This document shows positions 10,120 through 16,999 of a DNA stretch of 49,182 nucleotides, piece after piece. Position 1 is the stretch's first letter; each line of letters starts with the position of its first letter. Source of the DNA: Acidobacteriota bacterium (GTDB lineage Bacteria; Acidobacteriota; Vicinamibacteria; Vicinamibacterales; UBA823); NCBI GenBank assembly GCA_002730525.1, contig PCAK01000030.1, forward strand, positions 1-49,182, written 5' to 3'. The notes under the pieces were generated by a model. That model was not told the DNA's origin. It ran no database searches and saw only the letters and a program-made list of their open reading frames with translations. A program made the translations under genes and the position numbers.

Positions 10120-10575
10120 CTACCCTTCAGTTGATTGCCGGAGCGAACCGAATGCCGACGGTGAGGAACGAGATGCTTCCCCCAGTACACCATGAACCTT
10201 GCGTATGAGTTCTCTGAGGGTGTACGGCTTGGTCAAGAACGGTGTGTCGCTGCTCTGCAGATCCTGGTGGACCGCTGGCGAACGTTCCGCATATCCCGAG
10301 ATCCACAGCTGTTTCATCTCCGGACGTTGCTTTGCTAGCCGCCTACTCAGCGTGAATCCATCTACGCGAGGCATGACCAGATCGGCAATCAAGAGGTTGA
10401 TGGGCTCCGTGTGCGCAAGCGCGAGACGCAATGCCTCTTCGCCACCGCCTGCTTCGATTACCGCGTAGCCGTCGCTCTCCAAGGCGCGTTTCGTGACTCG
10501 ACGGACCGCCGGCTCGTCGTCCACGAGAAGAATCGTGCGCACTCCAGCGGTCCCCACCGTCCCACCGACTGGCAT
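10120..10575 (-). CDS. Single-domain response regulator
   Basis: This 151-residue protein is a lone receiver domain with no output domain. TILLVDDEPAV holds the acidic pocket (D19, D20), D65 in LLIADLVMP takes the phosphate, S93 replaces the usual threonine (WISGY), and K116 is the conserved lysine (FLTKPYT). Such proteins pass signals through a phosphorelay or by binding partners. The stop is 7 bases before the start of the frameshifted regulator, and the receiver-PilZ gene is 55 bases upstream, so the three probably form one transcript. No histidine kinase is next to them, so the input is unknown. The ATG lacks a strong ribosome site; an upstream GTG is possible. Confidence 0.85.
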   Translation of the reverse strand: MPVGGTVGTAGVRTILLVDDEPAVRRVTKRALESDGYAVIEAGGGEEALRLALAHTEPINLLIADLVMPRVDGFTLSRRLAKQRPEMKQLWISGYAERSPAVHQDLQSSDTPFLTKPYTLRELIRKVHGVLGEASRSSPSAFGSLRQSTEG

Positions 10576-10630
10576 CGTCTGACCGGAAGGATTCCCTTTC
10601 ACGTGGACGCACGCTGGGCTCGCTCGGCCT

Positions 10631-11326
10631 CTAGACGTCGAAGGCGGCGAATACCCCCACCGGAAACGAGGAGAATGGTGCAGTCTCGGCGGCTCGCACG
10701 ACGTAGCCGGGGTAGGTGCGCTTCCCGCTGGAACGCGGCTGCCCCGCTGCAGGCGGCGGTGTGACGGCCAGGTCGAGCCGCTGCTCGGGACCGATCGGCT
10801 CGGCCACCTCGAGCAACATCCCACATCGACTGAGGTCCCGCGCCAGCCCCGTCTGCCAGGTCGAGCTGCCGTCCAGCCGGTACCGGACTCTCGTGGCCGT
10901 GGAGCGCCGCCGTGCGCGTCGGTGGTCGACCGACTCCGGCTGATCCGGCACGCTGAGAACACTCCGGACGGCTCGCTGCAACGCCTCCGCCGTGAACGGC
11001 TTGAGCAGAAACGGATACTGCGACAGAGCCAGGCCGCTCAGTACCTCATCCCAGGTTCGGACGTAGCCGGTCAGGAACAGCACCTTGGTCTCCGGGTACT
11101 GAGTCTGAATCCGAGTCGCGAGCTCGAACCCCGACATCCCTGGCATCACCACGTCGGTCACGAGCAGATCGATCGGCGTCGGAATCGCCTGAACCCCCTC
11201 CATCGCCTGCGACGCACCTGACGCCCAGTTCGCGGTGTACCCGTCGGCCCTCAGCAGGCGCCACATCAGCGTCAGGATCGCCGGTTCGTCATCGACGACC
11301 AGCAAGGTTTCCGAGTCATTGACCAT
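10631..11326 (-). CDS. Response regulator with C-terminal PilZ domain
   Basis: Residues 5-120 form a receiver: LLVVDDEPAI (D12, D13), phosphate-accepting D58 (LLVTDVVMP), T86 (FLTGY) and K109 (FLLKPFT). Residues 135-231 look like a PilZ domain, which binds cyclic di-GMP: an arginine-rich start HRRARRRS for the RxxxR motif, and DLSRCGMLLEV (164-174) for the D/NxSxxG motif. The fusion suggests a phosphorylation-controlled protein that also senses cyclic di-GMP, which fits the HD-GYP phosphodiesterase remnant 2.4 kb away. The ATG was chosen because the receiver begins at once; a GTG 15 codons upstream is an alternative. It is divergent from the SpoU methyltransferase gene. Confidence 0.87.
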   Translation of the reverse strand: MVNDSETLLVVDDEPAILTLMWRLLRADGYTANWASGASQAMEGVQAIPTPIDLLVTDVVMPGMSGFELATRIQTQYPETKVLFLTGYVRTWDEVLSGLALSQYPFLLKPFTAEALQRAVRSVLSVPDQPESVDHRRARRRSTATRVRYRLDGSSTWQTGLARDLSRCGMLLEVAEPIGPEQRLDLAVTPPPAAGQPRSSGKRTYPGYVVRAAETAPFSSFPVGVFAAFDV

Positions 11327-11521
11327 CCGTACACCCAAGCCCTTGGCGGAATGACGGCTTGCAAATTTCACACCAGCCGTCCCGGAGGCCTCAAGGCAAT
11401 CCCTGAGCTGTCCTGCGCCATCGAGTCATCCCCACCATCGGTTGCAGGGCGCACACCCGTGCCAATCTGGCACGCGCCCGCGCACGGAAGTGGGCGCTTC
11501 CCGCGTCGCGACGGCGCATTC

Positions 11522-11530
11522 TGCTATCCT
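11522..11530 (+). promoter_or_regulatory. Possible extended -10 promoter of the methyltransferase gene
   Basis: TGC-TATCCT fits an extended -10 element (TGn followed by TATnnT). RNA would start near 11537, 41 bases before the ATG at 11578. No good -35 is seen. The site lies in the divergent gap between two gene starts. Confidence 0.35.
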
Positions 11531-11577
11531 GCTCGGACGCGGAACGTCGGCGCGACGCCCGCCGTCTCTCACCGATC

Positions 11578-12420
11578 ATGCCCGCAGACTTCGAGCAGAT
11601 GTCCAGCCGTCGGAACGCGACCGTCGGCGCGTTTCGCGCCGCCGCCGCGTCCCGCGCGGCTGACGCACCGATGCTGCTCGATGGCTGGCACCTGGTCGAG
11701 GACGCCCGGCGCGCGCACCTCGCCCTCACCCTGGTGGCCGTCGCGTCATCGCGTCTGGAGGCCGACGCAAGCCTGGCCGCGCTGACCTCGGCCATCGCGC
11801 GCCAGGGCGCTCGCGTCCTCAGCGTCACCGACGGCGTGATGGACGCGATCAGTCCGGTGTCGTCACCATCGGGCATCGTCGCCCTCGCCGAGCGTCCGGC
11901 CATCACGCTCGACGATGTCTTGGCCCGACCGCCGCGACTCGTCATCGGTCTGGTGGACCTGCAGGACCCGGGCAACGTCGGCGGGGTCATCCGGACGGCT
12001 GACGCCGCCGGCGCGAGCGGCGTCGTCGCAGCCGGCCAGTGCGCCGACCCGTACGGCTGGAAGGCGCTCCGCGGGGCAATGGGTGGGACATTCAGGGTGC
12101 CGGTGGCGCGAGCGTCCGACCCGGCTGCGGTCGTCACCCACGCACGCGCGGCGGGCCTGACGATCGTGGCGACAGCGGCTGGAGACGGCGCACCGCCCTG
12201 GACGATGAATCTCACCCAGCCCACCCTCGTCCTCATCGGTGGCGAGGGCGGCGGTCTGCCGACGGCGGTGGTGGCTGCCGCGGACGAGACCCTGTCGATC
12301 CCGATGCCGGGCGGTGCGGAATCGCTGAATGCCGCCGCGGCGGCGGCGGTCGTGATCTACGAGTCGGTTCGACAGCGCCGCGGCGATGACACGCCGGCAG
12401 CACCGTGGCCGGTGCGATGA
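11578..12420 (+). CDS. SpoU/TrmH-family RNA methyltransferase
   Basis: The 280-residue protein has a short N-terminal substrate-binding part (LLDGWHLVEDAR) and the SPOUT knot domain. All three motifs are visible: motif 1 LVDLQDPGNVGGVIRTADA (126-144), motif 2 LIGGEGGGLP (219-228) and motif 3 SIPMPGGAESLNAA (240-253). These enzymes move a methyl group from SAM to the 2'-O of a ribose in rRNA or tRNA; the N-terminal domain suggests a 23S rRNA enzyme of the RlmB/TsnR kind, but the site is not predictable. Its stop overlaps the start of rarA as ATGA, so the two are translationally coupled. Confidence 0.92.
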   Translation: MPADFEQMSSRRNATVGAFRAAAASRAADAPMLLDGWHLVEDARRAHLALTLVAVASSRLEADASLAALTSAIARQGARVLSVTDGVMDAISPVSSPSGIVALAERPAITLDDVLARPPRLVIGLVDLQDPGNVGGVIRTADAAGASGVVAAGQCADPYGWKALRGAMGGTFRVPVARASDPAAVVTHARAAGLTIVATAAGDGAPPWTMNLTQPTLVLIGGEGGGLPTAVVAAADETLSIPMPGGAESLNAAAAAAVVIYESVRQRRGDDTPAAPWPVR

Positions 12421-13772
12421 AGACGGGTGAACTCTTCAACGACCCGACGCCGACCGGCTCGGCGACCCCGTCGCCGCTGGCCGAACGGATGCGCCCCCAG
12501 TCGTTCGACGAGTTCGTCGGCCAGCGCGATCTGCTCGCGCCCGGGCGTCCACTGCGCCAGGCGATCGAGCACGACACCCTCCAGTCAATCATCCTCTGGG
12601 GCCCGCCCGGCACCGGCAAGACGACGGTCGCGCGCCTGATCGCGGCGACGACGCAGGCGCACTTCATCGCCTTCAGCGCCGTCCTGGCCGGGATCAAGGA
12701 GATCAAGGCGGTCATGGCCGAAGCCGAAGGGGCACGCCGGCAGTTGGGTCGGCGGACGATCGTCTTCGTCGACGAGATCCACCGCTTCAACAAGGCGCAG
12801 CAGGACGCGTTCCTGCCGCGGGTGGAGGCGGGCGACATCACCCTCGTCGGCGCGACGACGGAGAACCCCTCGTTCGAGGTCAACGCCGCGCTGCTGTCAC
12901 GATCGCGGGTCTTCGTCCTCAAGGCGCTGCAGGAAGAGGACCTGGCCGCCATTCTCGCCCGGACGCTCGACGACGCCGACCGCGGCCTCGGCGGCCGTGG
13001 GCTGGCGGCCACGCCCGAGGCGTTACAGGCGATCGCCCGCCACGCCAGCGGTGACGCGCGTGTCGCGCTGAATCTGCTGGAACTCGCCGCGGCGCTCGCA
13101 CGGGGTGACGCGGCGGCCGACGCCGCGGCGGCGCCGACGACGATCGACGTGCCGCTGCTGGCCGATCTGCTCCAGCGCCGCTCGCTGCTGTACAACAAGG
13201 ATGGCGAGGAGCATTTCAACCTCATCTCCGCGCTCCACAAGTCGTTGCGCAACAGCGACGCCGATGCCGCGGTGTACTGGCTGGCCCGCATGGTCGAGGC
13301 TGGTGAGGACCCCCTCTACATCGCGCGGCGGCTCGTGCGATTTGCATCCGAGGACGTCGGTAACGCGGACCCGCGGGCCTTGACGATTGCGATCGCCACC
13401 AAGGATGCGGTGCATTTCCTTGGTATGCCCGAGGGCAACACGGCGCTCGCGCAAGCTGCGCTCTACCTGGCCACCGCGCCCAAGAGCAACGCCGTCTACA
13501 CGGCGTACAACCGCGCCGCAGCAGATGCGCATGAACGGGCCGCCGAGCCCGTACCGCTGCATCTACGCAACGCGCCGACCAAGCTGATGAAGTCGCTCGA
13601 CTACGGGAAGGACTACCGCTACGCGCACGACGAACCCGACGGTGTGGCCGCGATGGACTGCCTGCCGGACAGCCTCGCCGACCGGCGCTACTACCAGCCG
13701 TCGTCGCACGGCCTCGAGCCGAAGATCGCGGAGCGGCTCGTCGAACTGCGCCGGTTGAAGAAGAAGACCTGA
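12417..13772 (+). CDS. rarA: Replication-associated recombination protein A (MgsA/WRNIP1-like)
   Basis: The 451-residue AAA+ ATPase acts at stalled replication forks, together with single-strand binding protein and RecA. Walker A GPPGTGKT is at 62-69 and Walker B IVFVDEIHRFNKAQQD at 115-130; the sensor GATTENPSFEVN and the arginine-finger region LLSRSRVF follow. The C-terminal half (HKSLRNSDADAAVYWLARM, then FASEDVGNADP) is the typical tetramerisation domain. ATG at 12417 was chosen because it overlaps the previous stop as ATGA; an in-frame GTG lies four codons upstream. It converges on the broken HD-GYP gene with a single base between the stops. Confidence 0.95.
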   Translation: MKTGELFNDPTPTGSATPSPLAERMRPQSFDEFVGQRDLLAPGRPLRQAIEHDTLQSIILWGPPGTGKTTVARLIAATTQAHFIAFSAVLAGIKEIKAVMAEAEGARRQLGRRTIVFVDEIHRFNKAQQDAFLPRVEAGDITLVGATTENPSFEVNAALLSRSRVFVLKALQEEDLAAILARTLDDADRGLGGRGLAATPEALQAIARHASGDARVALNLLELAAALARGDAAADAAAAPTTIDVPLLADLLQRRSLLYNKDGEEHFNLISALHKSLRNSDADAAVYWLARMVEAGEDPLYIARRLVRFASEDVGNADPRALTIAIATKDAVHFLGMPEGNTALAQAALYLATAPKSNAVYTAYNRAAADAHERAAEPVPLHLRNAPTKLMKSLDYGKDYRYAHDEPDGVAAMDCLPDSLADRRYYQPSSHGLEPKIAERLVELRRLKKKT

Positions 13773-13773
13773 G

Positions 13774-14846
13774 CTAGCCGCGGGCAATGTCGCGCAGGTC
13801 CGGAAGCATCGCGAGGAACGCATCGAAGATCCTCGGTTCGAAGTGTCGTCCGCGCTCCGCTTGAAGCATCGCGAGCGCCTCGGTCTCCGGCAGCGCCGGC
13901 CGGTAGATTCGATCGTGGATGAGCGCGTCGTACACGTCGAGAACGGCCACCACCCGCGCCGCCTCCGGGATCGCCGAACCGCGCAGGCCTCGCGGGTAGC
14001 CACCTCCGTCCTATCGTTCGTGATGGCTGAGCACGATCGACTCGGCCATCTGGATGGTGCTCACCCTGGAACCGGTGAGCATCTCGGCACCGATCGTGGT
14101 GTGCCGCTTGACGACGTCGAACTCGGTGGAGGTCAGCGACCCCTGCTTCAGCAGGAACTCGTCCGGAATCGCGATCTTGCCACATCGTGCATCGGCGCCG
14201 CGAGACGGATATCCGCCATCCCCGCAAGATTCCAACCGAGCGCTTCCGCCAAGGTCTCGGCGTAGAGTCCGATCCGCCGCACGTGCGCGCCAGTCGTCTC
14301 GTCGCGATACTCGGTCGCGCCCACAAGGCGCTCGCAGAGTTCCTCCTCGCGCCGGCGGATGTCCGCGGTCCGCGCGCGCACCTGCTCTTCCAGTCGGTGC
14401 TGGAAGGTCGCGCTCTCGATCGTCAGCCGTCGCCGTTCGAGGGCGTTGGCCACGTTGATGAGAATCTCGTTCCGTTCGAGCGGCTTGACCACGTAGCCGT
14501 ACGCTCCGATCTTCAGGCATTCATTCGCGATTTCCGGGTCGTCGACGCCGGTCACCATGATGGCCGCGAGGTCGGGCTTGCTCGTCCGCGCCGTGCGCAG
14601 CAGCTCGCTGCCGGACATGCCCGGCATCAGCATGTCGGTGACCATCAGGTCGCTGTGTTCACCCTCGAGCGCCTCGAGCGCCGCAGCGCCACTGCCGACC
14701 ATCCGACAGGTGTAGCCGTCCTCGGCCAACCACCGGTAGGTCAGACGGCGCACAAGTCGCTCGTCGTCAACGACGAGAATCTTGTGCGCCCGCGGGGCGG
14801 CGGGCCTCTCACTGTCCCAAGACGTCGGCGGTCTCGTTCGATTCAC
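13774..14846 (-). pseudogene. Receiver plus HD-GYP response regulator, broken twice
   Basis: Residues 20-135 form a receiver (HKILVVDDER, D71 in MVTDMLMP, T99, K121), followed by a helix linker and an HD-GYP domain, the class that breaks down cyclic di-GMP. Two lesions interrupt it. Near 14180 one G is missing: APMHDV then goes out of frame, while the next frame continues GKIAIPDEFLLKQ. At 14013-14011 a TAG stop stands where the family has W in HHERWDGGGYP; beyond it the frame continues DGGGYPRGLRGSAIPEAARV to a normal end LPDLRDIARG. Repairing both gives a full-length protein of about 357 residues. The start is GTG. It could be a true pseudogene or contain sequencing errors. Confidence 0.85.
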
Positions 14847-14991
14847 GGACTGATCATTAGAGCACGAAGAGTGCCAGGCCGTGGCAGGGCTAACGTCTTG
14901 ATATGACTGGGGTTCCTATCCAGCCCTGTGCGTTCGCATGTGCGGTCGTGGAACCGGGCGCACGGATGCGGGCGGTTGAGACGAGGCCGTC

Positions 14992-15165
14992 CTAACCCTT
15001 GGCGACGGGCCGGACGAGCAGCCACCCGACGATGAACGCCGCCACGCCGCCCGCGAAGGTTCGCGGACTCGGGCCAAGCGGCCCGGCATCGACGATCGCG
15101 AACAGCAGGATCGACATGCCGAGCAACTGAAGGAAGCGACCGGCGTAGTACGCCGTCCAGCGCAT
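14992..15165 (-). CDS. Small two-helix membrane protein
   Basis: This 57-residue product has two hydrophobic segments: FLQLLGMSILLFAIVDAGPLG and FAGGVAAFIVGWLLVRP. It begins MRWTAYYAGR and ends VAKG. The start lies 13 bases after the mutL stop on the same strand, so it is probably the last gene of that transcript. I do not recognise the family; small proteins of this shape beside housekeeping genes are common and mostly uncharacterised. The 145 bases between it and the HD-GYP gene show nothing. Confidence 0.65.
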   Translation of the reverse strand: MRWTAYYAGRFLQLLGMSILLFAIVDAGPLGPSPRTFAGGVAAFIVGWLLVRPVAKG

Positions 15166-15178
15166 CAGGGCTCCAACC

Positions 15179-16954
15179 TCACGCCCGATCGAAGCTCCGC
15201 TCGATCTCGTGCCGGCCCAGACGGAGCAGGACGGGTCGCCCGTGCGGGCAGACCGTCGAATAGGCCGTCCGGCCCAGCTCGTCGAGAATGTGGCGCATCT
15301 TGTCCGGCGTAAGCGGATCGTTCGCCTTGACCGCCGCGTGGCATGCCGTGGTCGCCGCGATCCGTCGCAGTGCCTCCTCGACGTGCTGCCCCGAGTCGAA
15401 GCTGTCGAGGTCGTCCGCCAGCGCGCGGATGGTCGCCTCGCAGCCAGCCAGATCCAGCAGCGCCGGTACGGCCCGGACGCGCACATCGTCCCCGCCGAAC
15501 TCCTCGACCTCGAAACCTAGCCGGTCCAAGGCCTCGGCGTGCGCCACCAGCGCTTCCCGCTGGCCGGCCGACAGTTCGATCAGCAGCGGCTCGAGCAGTC
15601 GCTGACTCTCCAGGCAGCCAGAGCCGAGGCGCTCCATCACCCGTTCGAAGAGCACACGTTCGTGCGCCACGTGCTGGTCCACCACGACGATTCCCTCATC
15701 GTCGACCGCGATGATGAACGTGTCGCGAAACTGCCCGAGGGCGATCATCGGCTTCACGCCTGTCTCACCTCGGAGAGCCGGTGCCGCCGCCTCAGCCTCG
15801 CCGGAGGCGGTCGCCGCCGACCCGGCAGGCTCACGGACGAATGCCGCGGTCACGGGCGCCCAGCGGCTCGGAATCGATGCCCCGGCCATCACTCCGGGAA
15901 TCGCCCTGGCCTGCGGCTCGGCCGACCGTGGCGCCGCCGCCTGAAACTGCAACTCGGGCGCCGCGCCCTCCCCGAGCGCCTCACCGAGCGCCCGGCGCAA
16001 CACCTCGTGGACCAGCGATTGCTCGAGAAACCGCACCTCGGCCTTCATCGGATGGACGTTCACGTCGACGCGGTCGGCGGGCATCTCGATGAAGAGGTGT
16101 ACCTCCGGGCTGCGCTCCTTGATCGTCGCTCGGCTGTAGGCGGTGATGATCGCGTGCGCGATCGTCCGGTCCTTCACGATCCGGCGGTTGACGAAGAGAT
16201 TCTGCGGCCCGCGGACCGGCCCCGTCGAGCCATGCTCGGCCAGCGCCGCGATGTACCCGCTGACTCGGAGCCCGCCGGCCTCCTTCCGCACTTCGATCAG
16301 GTCCGGACGATCGCCGTAAAGCTGATAGAACCGCTCGGCGAAGTTCTCGGCCGGCGCGCACCGCAGCACCTGCCGGCCGGCACTGGTCAGGTTGAACCCC
16401 ACCTCCGGGTAGCCGAGCGCCAGCTGGGTCACGAGCTTCGAAATGCGCGCCGACTCGGCGGAGTCGGACTTCAGGAACTTCCTCCTCGCGGGCAGGTTGT
16501 AGAAGAGGTCGGCGATCTCGACCAGGGTGCCTTCGGGCGCCCCCGTCTCCCGGACCGATGCCGTGACGCCAGCGTTGACCTGAATCACCGTCCCGGTCGC
16601 GTCCCCCCGCGCGCGCGTCCGCAGGGTCAGGTGACAGACCGACGCGACGCTGGGCAGCGCCTCACCGCGGAATCCCAGTGTGTGGATCGCGCTGAGGTCG
16701 CTCGCACTCGCAAGCTTGCTCGTGGCGTGCCGCTCGAGCGCGAGGACGGCATCGTCGGCCGTCATCCCCTCGCCGTCGTCCTCGACCCGGATGCACCTCT
16801 TGCCACCCAGTTCGGTCGTGATGCCGATGCGCTTGGCGCCGGCATCAAGGGCGTTCTCGACGAGCTCCTTCACCGCCGAGGCCGGCCGCTCGACGACCTC
16901 ACCCGCGGCGATCTGGCTGGCCAGCTCTGTCGACAGGCGGTTGATTTTCGCCAT
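15179..16954 (-). CDS. mutL: DNA mismatch repair protein MutL
   Basis: MutL (591 residues) links MutS mismatch recognition to strand cutting. The N-terminal GHKL ATPase is clear: ELVENALDAGA (motif I), VEDDGEGM (motif II), ATSKL and TLGFRGEAL (motif III). The C-terminal part carries the metal-dependent nuclease motifs: DQHVAHERVLFE (426-437, matching DQHA-x2-E-x4-E with valine for alanine), ACHAAVKAND (537-546) and CPHGRP (569-574). It is therefore probably a nicking MutL, as expected in bacteria without MutH (inference). A proline- and alanine-rich linker separates the halves. mutS is not in the window. Confidence 0.96.
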   Translation of the reverse strand: MAKINRLSTELASQIAAGEVVERPASAVKELVENALDAGAKRIGITTELGGKRCIRVEDDGEGMTADDAVLALERHATSKLASASDLSAIHTLGFRGEALPSVASVCHLTLRTRARGDATGTVIQVNAGVTASVRETGAPEGTLVEIADLFYNLPARRKFLKSDSAESARISKLVTQLALGYPEVGFNLTSAGRQVLRCAPAENFAERFYQLYGDRPDLIEVRKEAGGLRVSGYIAALAEHGSTGPVRGPQNLFVNRRIVKDRTIAHAIITAYSRATIKERSPEVHLFIEMPADRVDVNVHPMKAEVRFLEQSLVHEVLRRALGEALGEGAAPELQFQAAAPRSAEPQARAIPGVMAGASIPSRWAPVTAAFVREPAGSAATASGEAEAAAPALRGETGVKPMIALGQFRDTFIIAVDDEGIVVVDQHVAHERVLFERVMERLGSGCLESQRLLEPLLIELSAGQREALVAHAEALDRLGFEVEEFGGDDVRVRAVPALLDLAGCEATIRALADDLDSFDSGQHVEEALRRIAATTACHAAVKANDPLTPDKMRHILDELGRTAYSTVCPHGRPVLLRLGRHEIERSFDRA

Positions 16955-16999
16955 GGCGAGGTGATGGATGACGGCCGCCGGATCGAAGCGCCCGGCGCG

